Counted from the first letter of the stretch, positions 6,831 through 14,048 are shown. The stretch: DNA of 18,753 nt from CAZAGT01 sp964484515 (GCA_964484515.1 CAZAGT010000061.1:1-18753), one strand, 5' to 3'. A program made the numbers and translations. Notes: generated by a model not told the origin, from the letters alone.

Positions 6831-7949
6831 GTGAACGGTGAACGGATAACCACTTTCTGCATCGTTGCCATCATCCTGCTTGGGTTATGCAGAACATTGC
6901 ATGCGGCTTCGGGTGCCGATCTGGTGGCCGAGGGCAATCGTGCTTACCAGCGGGAGGACTACGAGGCCGCCTTGGCGGCCTATGACAAGGCCTCGGTAGA
7001 GGCGCCTGAGGCCCCTCAGGTCTACTTTAATAAGGGTGCCGTCTATTACATGCAGGGGGATTACACCAAGGGACGCGAGATGTTCGAGCAGGCCGCGCTC
7101 AAGGCCAAGGATCTCGAACTCGAGGCCGCCAGTCAATACAATCTCGGAAACTGCGCCTTTCGCGAAAGCGAGCGACAACGGGACAGCGACCTTAAGAAGA
7201 GCCTTGCGGCCTTGGAGCGGAGCATCCGACACTACCAAAGGGCGCTCGAATTGAACCCTTCTTTGAAGAATGCCGCCCATAACATCGAAGTCGCCCGTCT
7301 CACTATGAAGCAGATCCTGGATGAGATCAAAAAACAAGAAGAACAGGCCCGCAAACAACAGGCTGAACAGGAAAAGCAAGCAGAAAGACTGAAAGAGCTG
7401 ATCCAGAGACAAGAACAACTGGCTCATGAAACAGAGGCCCTGGGAGAAAAGGAGCAGGCCCGGCCCAAAGCGCTCCAAGAGGATGCAAAGGGATTGGCCG
7501 GTACACAGGCGAAACTGCGGGACGACACGCAAGGATTGGCCGATGAGATGCAGCCCCGGCCAAATGCGGCGCCCGCCGCAGGGATCAAGAAACACATCGA
7601 ACAGGCTGTCTCGGACCAGGACATGGCACGCAAGGACCTGGAGAGGACAAAACTCCCCGAAGCGCATTCGGCCCAGGAGCGGGCCGCTGAGGAGTTGAAG
7701 AGAGCGCTGGCGGCGCTGCGGGGGCAAGGGGAAGAACCGGAGCAGCAAAAGATGCAAGGGAAGCAGGATCAACAGCAGGGAGGACAGCAGCACCCCGAAG
7801 ACAACCGGGATACCGGACCCGAACAGCAGGCGCAAACCCTCGCGCAGGATACACGCGCTCATGACATCCTGGAGGAGGAGCGTGAGAATCGAGAGCAACG
7901 GCAAGTCCCCGCAGCGGGGGGGGCATGGCGCGTGGATCGGGATTGGTAG
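6831..7949 (+). CDS. batC: BatC-like TPR protein with long charged coiled tail
   Basis: A 372-residue protein. I prefer the GTG at 6831, preceded by GGAGG at 6821-6825; an in-frame TTG at 6819 would add four residues. A signal sequence (~1-25, ITTFCIVAIILLGLCRTLHA) is followed by tandem TPRs at ~27-150 (LVAEGNRAYQREDYEAALAAYDKA, written here only as family pattern; then VYFNKGAVYYMQGDYTKG and ASQYNLGNCAF). A Gln/Glu/Lys-rich, probably coiled-coil region follows at ~155-360. The terminal VDRDW matches the short Asp-Trp ending common in BatC proteins, so the gene is full length. BatC-type proteins are periplasmic scaffolds. The TAG at 7947-7949 lies in the start of another purine repeat tract, and both the start and end of this gene touch repeats. 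Confidence 0.87.
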   Translation: MNGERITTFCIVAIILLGLCRTLHAASGADLVAEGNRAYQREDYEAALAAYDKASVEAPEAPQVYFNKGAVYYMQGDYTKGREMFEQAALKAKDLELEAASQYNLGNCAFRESERQRDSDLKKSLAALERSIRHYQRALELNPSLKNAAHNIEVARLTMKQILDEIKKQEEQARKQQAEQEKQAERLKELIQRQEQLAHETEALGEKEQARPKALQEDAKGLAGTQAKLRDDTQGLADEMQPRPNAAPAAGIKKHIEQAVSDQDMARKDLERTKLPEAHSAQERAAEELKRALAALRGQGEEPEQQKMQGKQDQQQGGQQHPEDNRDTGPEQQAQTLAQDTRAHDILEEERENREQRQVPAAGGAWRVDRDW

Positions 7950-7995
7950 GTTGAGGTTGGTAGGTAGAAGGTGGAAGGTGGAAGGCTGAAGGGAA
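7944..7995 (+). repeat. Solo purine-rich repeat tract (no gene) after batC
   Basis: TTGGTAGGTTGAGGTTGG followed by GTAGGTAGAAGGTGGAAGG and TGGAAGGCTGAAGGG. The core GGTGGAAGGCTGAAGG is the one in the ends of both four-helix-bundle cassettes. The batC stop codon TAG (7947-7949) is inside the first repeat unit. Confidence 0.65.
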
Positions 7996-8257
7996 GAGAT
8001 GTGAAAAAGGTTCGAGGAACAAAGATCAAAGGTATGAGGCGTGAGGCGCCCGAAAAACAAAGCCCTTGTCGGTGAACAGGGAACAGACAATGGTGAACGA
8101 GGTGGTCGATTGGAGGCTAAGACACAGTCAGGAGGGACGAGTGACGATTTTCGCGAGATCAGCAGGCCACGAACTCGGGCATTCATACGCCCCATTGATC
8201 CCTAAAACCGAGCTGATCCCAACACCACAGTTCGTATTGCCCGAAGGGTATCGGTTC
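7996..8257. other. Intergenic region between batC and batD, repeat debris, no supported gene
   Basis: After the purine tract, GGTATGAGGCGTGAGGC at 8031-8047 repeats the GGTCGTGAGGCGTGAGG seen at 3655-3671 before the BatD-like gene. GGTGAACAGGGAACAGACAA (8070-8089) and GGTGAACGAGGTGG are further short direct repeats. An open frame at 8066-8305 runs through these repeats and into the next hairpin element, with no family resemblance, so I do not call it a gene. No clear promoter was found. The gap is long for this operon, so batD-batE could have their own promoter, but the sequence does not prove it. Confidence 0.5.
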
Positions 8258-8339
8258 TTTGGTTTCCGCTTTCTCAGCGGCAAACAAAATCACTTTCGGC
8301 TCTGAGACCTCTGCGACTCTAGCGAAGCTGGTGGTGAAG
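8258..8339 (+). repeat. CGCAGAG/hairpin repeat element, second locus (same orientation as arm B)
   Basis: An imperfect hairpin (TTTGGTTTCCGCT, 8258-8270, against AGCGGCAAACAAA, 8276-8288) is followed by CTCTGAGACCTCTGCGACTC and then TAGCGAAGCTGGTGGTGAAG. It aligns almost without gaps with 3539-3604. It ends seven bases before the batD ATG, so it forms the immediate translation-initiation region of batD, and GGTGGTGAAG may serve as a weak ribosome binding site. Confidence 0.6.
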
Positions 8340-8346
8340 ACAACAA

Positions 8347-10236
8347 ATGTATCGTAAACCATTTCTCATAAAAGCATTGCTTTGGGGATCTGCTCTCCTA
8401 ATCCTTGTCGGGCCGATGGATGTGGCTGCGGCGGTTTCGGTGAGGGCCGTGGTTGAGCGGACCGAGGTCTTCCTAGGAGAGTCCTTTGTTCTCCAAATCC
8501 AGGTAGAGGGCCATGATACCCCCGAGGAGCCGGATCTATCAAATATCGGCGATTTTGAGGTGCAATCTTTGGGCGGCCAGCAAAACAGCAGCTCGTCCAT
8601 CACGATCATCAACGGGCAGGTGACAAAGGATATCCGACGGGGTTACATCTTCAATTATCGTCTGACGCCAAAGCGGGTGGGCACCACCACGATCCCGGCC
8701 GTTGAGGTCGTTGCAGGGGGCCAGAGACTTCGCACGCAACCCATTTCCATCAACGTGGTGCCACCTACCGAAATCGAGGATTTCAAGCTTCGAATGGAGT
8801 TGTCGGCCGCCGAGTGTTACGTGGGACAACCCCTCTTGTTGACGGTCACCTGGTACATTGGAAAAGACGTCGAGGGTTTTCAGTTCTCGCTCCCGGTACT
8901 GAGCGATGAACGCTTCACCTTCGCCGATGTGGAAACACCGATCGACCCAAATCAAAAGCACCTTTATCTCCGTATTCCGTTAGGAGGCCGCGAAGTGATC
9001 GGCAAGAAAGGGCATGGCTCCCTGGACGGCAAAGTGTACATGACCGTACGCTTTCAAGAGGTGTTGATTCCCAATCGGGCCGGCAACGTGGAAATCCCGC
9101 AGGGCACGGTCGCCTGCAATGTCGTCGCGGGCTACAAGCGGCGTTCATGGAATCCCAACTCCATCTTCGATGATGATTTCTTTTTCGGCAGGCAAAACCA
9201 GGCCGTCTTGAGGAAAGTCGTGGTTCCATCGAATAAATTGTCCTTGACGGTGTTGGACTTGCCGCGGGAGGGAAGACCTCCCAACTTCACGGGACTCGTG
9301 GGAGACTACCGCCTCGATGCCGAGGCCGCACCAACCGAGGTACGCGTGGGAGATCCCATCACACTCACCCTCCGTGTTGCCGGCCCCGTTTACCTCGATC
9401 ATGTCGAATTACCATCCTTGCAGGCCCAGCCTCAGCTTGCCGCCGACTTCAAGATCCCCGCGGAAAGGGCGGCCGGCAAAATCGAGGGAGGAACAAAGGT
9501 CTTCACCCAGACCCTGCGCGCCAAACACGCCGGGGTCAAGATGATTCCTCCAATCGAAATGCCCTATTTCGACCCCCGAAGCGGGAAGTACGCCGTGGCT
9601 CGCACGAAGGAAATACCCCTCAGTGTGAGTTCTACGCGGGTCCTGACGGCCCAAGACGCGGAAGGTCGTGCCCTGCCCCGGGAGGAAAAAACGGAGCTGG
9701 AAACGTGGGCCGAAGGGATTGCGCACAACTATGAGGACCTCTCGGTCCTCAAGGATCAAGCGCACGGTCCCGCCGTGTGGGCCCGTTCTCCGGTTTGGAT
9801 CGTAGCGATCGGGCTGCCGCCCTTCGCCTACCTCCTCCTGTTGGCCGCCGTAACCGCTACACGCGCAAGACGCGCCGATCCAGAGGCCGTGCGATCCCGG
9901 CGGGCCTATGGTGAACTGGCAAAGAGGCTCAATCGCGTCCGCCGGGAGAAAACCGGAGATCGCGTTCAGATCAACAGCGCCGTGCTCGATGCCATGCGGC
10001 ATTATCTGGCCGGCAAGCTCCGTTTGTCACCCGGTGCGCTTACCTTCAACGATGTCCGGGGGCTGCTTCTTGAACGGGGCATTGATGCTGAGACGGTGGC
10101 GCGCTTGGGTCAACTGCTCGAGGAATGTGAAACCAGTCGTTATGCCGGTCTGACGGCGGACACGCGGCGGGGTGCGGCCGACATCATCGAACGCGCCCTC
10201 GGTCTGGCTAAGGACCTGGAGCGGGATCTGAGATGA
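8347..10236 (+). CDS. batD: BatD-like protein (BatD/BatD-oxygen-tolerance family)
   Basis: A 629-residue protein with a signal peptide (1-~29, ending VAAA), several beta-sandwich repeats and one C-terminal membrane helix (~483-505, VWIVAIGLPPFAYLLLLAAV), then a helical cytoplasmic tail (~510-629). The N-terminal family signature is clear: VVERTEVFLGESFVLQIQVEG, then SVGGQQ-like SLGGQQNSSSSITIINGQV and YIFNYRLTPKRVGTTTIP. Length and architecture are normal for BatD. It is predicted to be exported with most of its mass outside the membrane, where it would contact the VWA proteins BatA/BatB. Its ATG follows a hairpin repeat element by seven bases, with no strong Shine-Dalgarno sequence. The 3' end overlaps batE by ATGA (10233-10236), so the two are coupled. 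Confidence 0.92.
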   Translation: MYRKPFLIKALLWGSALLILVGPMDVAAAVSVRAVVERTEVFLGESFVLQIQVEGHDTPEEPDLSNIGDFEVQSLGGQQNSSSSITIINGQVTKDIRRGYIFNYRLTPKRVGTTTIPAVEVVAGGQRLRTQPISINVVPPTEIEDFKLRMELSAAECYVGQPLLLTVTWYIGKDVEGFQFSLPVLSDERFTFADVETPIDPNQKHLYLRIPLGGREVIGKKGHGSLDGKVYMTVRFQEVLIPNRAGNVEIPQGTVACNVVAGYKRRSWNPNSIFDDDFFFGRQNQAVLRKVVVPSNKLSLTVLDLPREGRPPNFTGLVGDYRLDAEAAPTEVRVGDPITLTLRVAGPVYLDHVELPSLQAQPQLAADFKIPAERAAGKIEGGTKVFTQTLRAKHAGVKMIPPIEMPYFDPRSGKYAVARTKEIPLSVSSTRVLTAQDAEGRALPREEKTELETWAEGIAHNYEDLSVLKDQAHGPAVWARSPVWIVAIGLPPFAYLLLLAAVTATRARRADPEAVRSRRAYGELAKRLNRVRREKTGDRVQINSAVLDAMRHYLAGKLRLSPGALTFNDVRGLLLERGIDAETVARLGQLLEECETSRYAGLTADTRRGAADIIERALGLAKDLERDLR

Positions 10237-11063
10237 GATCGTTCCGCGACCCTGTCCGAACCACCTTGCGGCTCGGCCTCTTGGTCCTCTGTCTTCCTGT
10301 TTGCGTCTGGGGTGGGCCGCTGGCGGAGGAGGAGCTGCAAGACCTCTTCAGTCAAGGTAAGGCCTTGTTTCGCCAGGCCAACCAGGCGGTTGCCAGCGAT
10401 CCGGACAGGGCCAGGGAGCTTTACCGCAAGTCGGCCCTACGCTTAGAGCGCATCATCCGCGCCGGCAAGGTTCAAAACGGCAAGCTCTACTACGATATCG
10501 GAAACGCCTACTTCCGTATGGGCGACCTAGGTCGAGCGATCCTTTATTACCGCCGGGCCGAGCGGTATCGTCCGCATGATCCAAACCTCCTACAGAATCT
10601 CAAATATGCGCGGAGCCGCCGCCTCGATCGAATCGAAGAGCAGCAAAAGACCAAGGTCCTAAAGACGCTGCTGTTCTGGCATTACGACCTATCTGCGCGG
10701 ACGCGTTCGCTCATCTTTGCGGGGGGCTCTTTGCTTTTTTGGGTTGGACTGACGGTTCGCATCTTTGCGAGCAAATGGATCCCTAGGTGGGCGCTTGCCT
10801 GCGTAGGTCTGATCGGCCTCCTCTTCCTGGCATCATTGATCTTCGAAGGCTTCTTCGCGGATCGTCAACAGGAGGGCGTTATCCTGGCGGAGAACGTATT
10901 GGCCCGCAAGGGGGATGGGGAGACCTACCAGCCCAGTTTCAAAGATCCCCTCCACGCCGGCACCGAATTCCGGGTCCTCGAGGAGCGCAACACATGGTAT
11001 CATATCACGCTTCGTGACGGACGACGTTGCTGGATACCCCACAGCGCGGCAGAACTCGTATAG
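10233..11063 (+). CDS. batE: BatE-like protein (TPR, two membrane helices, SH3-like domain)
   Basis: A 276-residue protein with a signal or anchor segment (~10-27). TPR motifs occupy ~55-125 (YYDIGNAYFRMGDLGRAILY and YRRAERYRPHDPNLLQNLKY), two membrane helices are at ~159-179 and ~186-208, and a bacterial SH3-like domain is at ~212-276 (VLARKGDGE, GTEFRVLEERNTWYHITL, CWIPHSAAELV). This is the standard BatE order. It overlaps batD by four bases and is the last gene of the operon. Its TAG stop (11061-11063) merges with GGTATTTAGGTGGAAGG, the end of the downstream cassette, so any original terminator directly after the gene is gone or displaced. No hairpin/T-run terminator is seen between batE and the convergent AOR gene. 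Confidence 0.92.
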   Translation: MRSFRDPVRTTLRLGLLVLCLPVCVWGGPLAEEELQDLFSQGKALFRQANQAVASDPDRARELYRKSALRLERIIRAGKVQNGKLYYDIGNAYFRMGDLGRAILYYRRAERYRPHDPNLLQNLKYARSRRLDRIEEQQKTKVLKTLLFWHYDLSARTRSLIFAGGSLLFWVGLTVRIFASKWIPRWALACVGLIGLLFLASLIFEGFFADRQQEGVILAENVLARKGDGETYQPSFKDPLHAGTEFRVLEERNTWYHITLRDGRRCWIPHSAAELV

Positions 11064-11580
11064 GTATTTAGGTGGAAGGTGGAAGGCTGAAGTAGGACCT
11101 GGGTGTTTAGGTTAAAGGTAAAAGGCTGAAGGATTTCAGCTATCTCGCAACGCTCGAATCAAGCCATTTAAGACTTTCTCCGTTTCGACGATCTTGGGTT
11201 CGATCAGGGATGAATCTTCCTCGCCCAAGAAGCCTAGACGCTTCGATAGATCCAACTGATAATGCAATTCCCTCAATGAGCCGAAAGCGACGTAGAGAAA
11301 ACGGAGGTAGTCTGCCTGGCTGTCCCGTGCACAACCCTCAACGATGTTGGAAGGAATCGAAATCGCTGCGCGTCGCATCTGAGAAGTCAGACCATACAAC
11401 TCCTCTCTCGGGAATCCTCTGGTCACGCGATAAAGCAATATGGCTACCTCGTCTGCCAACTCAAACACCCGAAGTTCTGTGTGATCACGCATTAGAGACC
11501 TTCTACCTTCAGCTTTGGGCTGCAGGCCCTTAGCCTCCAACCTCCTATCTTTTCCCTTCAGCCTTCTACCTTCTCCCTAA
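11061..11580 (-). mobile_element. Repeat-bounded cassette carrying an intact four-helix-bundle gene (copy 2)
   Basis: A ~520-bp unit filling the whole space between convergent batE and AOR. The left end (11063-11092: GGTATTTAGGTGGAAGG..., ending GGAAGGCTGAAG) and the reverse complement of the right end (11556-11585: TTTAGGGAGAAGGTAGAAGG..., ending GGCTGAAG) match at about 25 of 30 positions by eye. A second, inner copy of the terminal motif lies at 11102-11131 (GGTGTTTAGGTTAAAGG then AAAAGGCTGAAGG). Both flanking genes use a TAG stop that lies within the ends. It is organised like 507-964 but in inverted orientation. No transposase is present, so if the unit moves it must be mobilised in trans. 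Confidence 0.6.
11136..11492 (-). CDS. Four-helix-bundle protein (23S rRNA intervening-sequence protein family), intact
   Basis: A 118-residue protein starting MRDHTELRVFELADEVAILL, with the conserved family core LTSQMRRAAISIPSNIVEGC, then FLYVAFGSLRELHYQLDL and RLGFL. It is all-alpha and predicted to form a four-helix bundle, like the avd-type accessory proteins of diversity-generating retroelements and the proteins encoded in 23S rRNA intervening sequences. I chose ATG 11492 because it aligns with the ATG of the broken copy at 579; an upstream ATG at 11540 would translate repeat sequence. The gene lies between purine-rich repeats, convergent with batE and in the same direction as AOR downstream of it. 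No reverse transcriptase or variable repeat is nearby, so a diversity-generating retroelement is not supported. The biochemical role is unknown; RNA binding is plausible for the family but not shown here. Confidence 0.88.
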   Translation of the reverse strand: MRDHTELRVFELADEVAILLYRVTRGFPREELYGLTSQMRRAAISIPSNIVEGCARDSQADYLRFLYVAFGSLRELHYQLDLSKRLGFLGEEDSSLIEPKIVETEKVLNGLIRALRDS

Positions 11581-13409
11581 AGATCTATTCCCAGCTCCGC
11601 GAGTTTCGCGGCGGTGGGGCGGCCCTCTGCGTCCCAACCGCGCGCCCGGTAGTAATCGGCCAACATGGTATCCAGATCGGGGAGCTTTCCCTCCGCGCCG
11701 CCTTCAGCGTGAGGCATTTTGAGGAGCCTTTCGGGCAGGGTGTCGTCTTTGCGGTCTATCCCGAGACGATTCAGGATCAGCCGCTTCAAGTTGATGATCC
11801 GTTCCCCGATCTGGAGCAGATCTTCCAGATGAACATCCCAGCCCGTGGCCAGGCGGACCATGTCGGCGAAATCGGGACCCCGCAGGTTCGCATAGAGGCT
11901 GAATTTGCATACGACCAGGGACTCCAGGACCTCACAATAGTCCTGGAAGACCTTGACCCAATCGCCCTTCCCCTCGGTGGCAAAACGATCCAGTTGCTCC
12001 CCGTATCCCAGGTCGGCAAAGGGGAGTCCGCGCTCCAGCCAGAAGGTCGGCGCATAGATGTGACACCCGCCCCGGGGCACCGTGGCATAGCTGACCGCCC
12101 AGCTGGCAAAGGCCCGCGGATCGTGCATGGGCAGCTCGAGGTCTTTGACGAGCATGCAGAACTTCTCGGACCCTTGACCGATCTTCTCTGCGGCCTGCTT
12201 ACACCCGTCGGCCAGGACGGCGCCAAATCCTTCCCGTTCGCCGATCTTAGTGAGCAATTCCACGACGGCCTCACCGTTCCCCCAATTCAGCTCCAGCCCG
12301 TCGATATCGGACGTGCTCAGGAGGCCTTTCTCGTAGCATTCCATGGCGAATCCAATGGCGCTGCCCGTCGAAATCGTGTCCAGGCCATAGCGGTTACAGA
12401 TATCATTGGCCTTGGCAACGACTTCGAGATTATCGTTCATGAGGAGGGGCCCGAAGGCGGCCGCCGTCTCATACTCCGGACCCGCCCCGGACATCTTGTA
12501 GAGCCCTTCCTTCACCTCCACGACCCGACCGCAACCGACCATACAGGAACGGCAGGCATAGGTGTCCGTCAAGATGGTTTCCGCCATAGCCAGGCCGGAT
12601 ACCTTTTCGGCCCCCTCGCTCCAGGCGCCTTTCGTCCAGTTCCTGATCGGCACGTCGCCGAAATCATGGAAGGCCATCATCCCGCCGTCCGTCCCGAATT
12701 TGTGCAAGGCCTCACGAGCCGGCGCCTTCTTGACGGTCTGATTGAGCCTCTTCATCAGTTGCTTGAAACCGTCCTTATCAGCCATATTGTAGCCGACCGT
12801 ACCCCGGACCGTGATCGCCTTCAGTTTCTTGGATCCCATGACGGCGCCCATGCCCGTCCGGGCGGCGGCCCGATGGTCATTGGCAATGATCGCCATATGC
12901 GACAGCTTCTCACCCGCCGGCCCGATCGTCATGGCGCGCACTCGCTTGTCCTGCTGTTTCTCGCGTAGGGCCGCCTCTGTTTCGAGGTTGTCACGGCCCC
13001 ATAGATCAGTTGCATCCCGAATCTCGACACGTTCGTCCTCGATGGCCACATACACGGGCCCGTCCGCCGCCCCGTCCAGAATGATCGCGTCCCATCCGGC
13101 ATGTTTCAGCTCCGGTCCCCAGAATCCACTTGCATGGGCCTCGCCCAAGATACCGGTCAACGGAGATTTGGCCGCCGCCACATACCTTGAACAGAAGGTC
13201 GCCGGCGCCCCCGTAAGGGGGCCGATCGCGATAACGAGGCGGTTCTGAGGGCTCAACGGATCTGCACTCCAGTCCATATCCTTCAAAAGGGCCGTGCAGA
13301 ACCCGCTGCCCCCCAGGTATCGGCCCCTCAGATCCGCATCAGTATCCAATGTCTCTATGCGTCGCTCGCTCAAGTCGATCCGCAACATCTTTCCTGCATA
13401 ACCCTGCAT
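11577..13409 (-). CDS. aor: Aldehyde:ferredoxin oxidoreductase family protein (tungsten/molybdenum bis-pterin)
   Basis: A 610-residue protein, the usual length for the family. AOR oxidises aldehydes to carboxylic acids with ferredoxin as acceptor, using a tungsto-bispterin and a [4Fe-4S] cluster. Cluster ligands are visible as CRSCMVGC (Cys286, Cys289, Cys293) and Cys501 in VVCKFSLYA, matching the Cx2Cx3C...C arrangement. The N-terminal pterin-binding region shows GKMLRIDLSE, GPLTGAPATF and GFWGPELKHAG; PEYETAAAFG and RGGCHIYAP supply the conserved active-site Glu and His. No signal peptide, so cytoplasmic. The ATG is preceded by GAGGGAGGAGATAG, an excellent Shine-Dalgarno sequence. No ferredoxin, pterin or tungstate genes are adjacent. 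The C-terminus (AELGIDL) is natural, and its TAG lies in the end of the neighbouring repeat cassette. Substrate specificity cannot be read; related members of the superfamily act on aromatic acyl-CoAs. Confidence 0.95.
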   Translation of the reverse strand: MQGYAGKMLRIDLSERRIETLDTDADLRGRYLGGSGFCTALLKDMDWSADPLSPQNRLVIAIGPLTGAPATFCSRYVAAAKSPLTGILGEAHASGFWGPELKHAGWDAIILDGAADGPVYVAIEDERVEIRDATDLWGRDNLETEAALREKQQDKRVRAMTIGPAGEKLSHMAIIANDHRAAARTGMGAVMGSKKLKAITVRGTVGYNMADKDGFKQLMKRLNQTVKKAPAREALHKFGTDGGMMAFHDFGDVPIRNWTKGAWSEGAEKVSGLAMAETILTDTYACRSCMVGCGRVVEVKEGLYKMSGAGPEYETAAAFGPLLMNDNLEVVAKANDICNRYGLDTISTGSAIGFAMECYEKGLLSTSDIDGLELNWGNGEAVVELLTKIGEREGFGAVLADGCKQAAEKIGQGSEKFCMLVKDLELPMHDPRAFASWAVSYATVPRGGCHIYAPTFWLERGLPFADLGYGEQLDRFATEGKGDWVKVFQDYCEVLESLVVCKFSLYANLRGPDFADMVRLATGWDVHLEDLLQIGERIINLKRLILNRLGIDRKDDTLPERLLKMPHAEGGAEGKLPDLDTMLADYYRARGWDAEGRPTAAKLAELGIDL

Positions 13410-13430
13410 CTATCTCCTCCCTCAAAAATG

Positions 13431-13680
13431 TGGCTCCTCACACGAATTTGTGGGTCAATAGGTCGATATCGAGAGCACCATACATTGAAGTACCATCGTT
13501 TATCGATCGACATCCGAATTTTGGAATCTCAATCTGATGGCCCGGGAGTCTGCTGGGAGGCCTGCGATATCTTTTCTTCGATTCCGGGGCTCCCGCCAGT
13601 CACGGCGAAAAGACATCACCGTCCTCCCACCGCAGAGGCTGGAAACGCTTTTTCCGCCCACAAATTCGTGTGAGGAGCCA
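13431..13680. mobile_element. MITE-like 250-bp element with perfect 24-bp terminal inverted repeats
   Basis: TGGCTCCTCACACG... at 13431-13454 is repeated as its exact reverse complement (...CGTGTGAGGAGCCA) at 13657-13680. The pairing ends sharply at the next base on both sides. The 202-bp interior has no convincing gene. Flanks are AAAATG and AAAAGA, which could be a degraded duplication but do not prove one. Size, sharp perfect ends and lack of coding capacity fit a miniature inverted-repeat element whose transposase is elsewhere. A very long hairpin or an invertible segment are alternatives. Its left end is only about 21 bases from the AOR start, so the AOR promoter must lie within or beyond it. 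Confidence 0.6.
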
Positions 13681-13814
13681 AAAGAGTTTTATGCTCAATT
13701 AGCCCGCCTTAACCGCAGATAGTCTGACCTTTCCCGATTGTGCCTTGTCTCAATCGGCTTCTATATCCTTTCGGCCATTCCGTCAACCCCCAGCAGGGTT
13801 TCGGAAAACCAGTC

Positions 13815-13831
13815 GCATCAGGACCTGATGC
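13815..13831. promoter_or_regulatory. Interrupted palindrome, possible operator
   Basis: GCATCAGG-A-CCTGATGC is a perfect 8-bp inverted repeat with a one-base spacer. It lies in the 400-bp region upstream of the first small surface-protein gene, and also behind the divergent AOR gene. The shape suits a dimeric regulator site, but no partner site or regulator gene was found here. Confidence 0.3.
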
Positions 13832-13926
13832 TACATCACGTATCCAGGGGCAAACCGGATCCGCCGGAATCACACAGCTTCGTATTCTCATCGTTTTCAC
13901 CCTTTTGCCGGTTACTGTCTGAATAC

Positions 13927-14004
13927 GTACTTGAGATACCTAACTTATCACCACAAAAATCCTCCTTTACTTTACACCGAAGAGGCATTTTGATCCAGAC
14001 TGGG
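13927..14004 (+). promoter_or_regulatory. Conserved upstream block of the first exosortase-signal gene
   Basis: 78 bases align without gaps to 14884-14961, about three-quarters identical by eye. Shared words are GTACTTGA, ACAAAAATCC, CCTTTACTT, GCATTTT and ACTGGG. It ends 75 bases before the ATG (this distance includes the scaffold gap). Conservation outside the coding regions, at a fixed place in both copies, suggests a promoter or regulator site or a leader. I cannot assign -35/-10 or -24/-12 boxes with confidence. Confidence 0.5.
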
Positions 14005-14038
14005 TGCTTTGGAAATTTCAAGTGAAACCACCTAATAC

Positions 14039-14048
14039 NNNNNNNNNN
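14039..14048. other. Scaffold gap of 10 N, flanked by the same 8-mer
   Basis: CCTAATAC occurs directly before (14031-14038) and directly after (14049-14056) the ten Ns. The simplest reading is that two contig ends overlap by these eight bases and the gap is artificial, in which case the true sequence would be 18 bases shorter here. It lies in the leader of the following gene, not in coding sequence. Confidence 0.9.

Noticed and set aside
6885..8195. 436-codon open frame on the - strand opposite batC
   Set aside because: Leu/Phe-rich translation arising opposite the Gln/Glu/Lys-rich batC sequence; no family resemblance.
8066..8305. 79-codon open frame between batC and batD
   Set aside because: It runs through GGTGAAC repeats and the hairpin element, with no recognisable domain or ribosome binding site.
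11136..11492. Four-helix-bundle gene as the avd accessory gene of a diversity-generating retroelement
   Set aside because: No reverse transcriptase, template repeat or variable repeat is present; avd resemblance is only at fold-family level.
11709..12968. 419-codon open frame on the + strand opposite AOR
   Set aside because: It is the antisense shadow of a well-conserved AOR gene; no start context and no family resemblance.
13834..13880. CACG...GGGGCAAACC followed by a CCGG/CCGG hairpin, reminiscent of a cyclic-di-GMP (GEMM) riboswitch
   Set aside because: Only the GGGCAAACC word fits; the GNRA loop and the GGGACGCAAAGCC-type strand are absent, and the conserved upstream block lies downstream of it, so it would not be in the leader.
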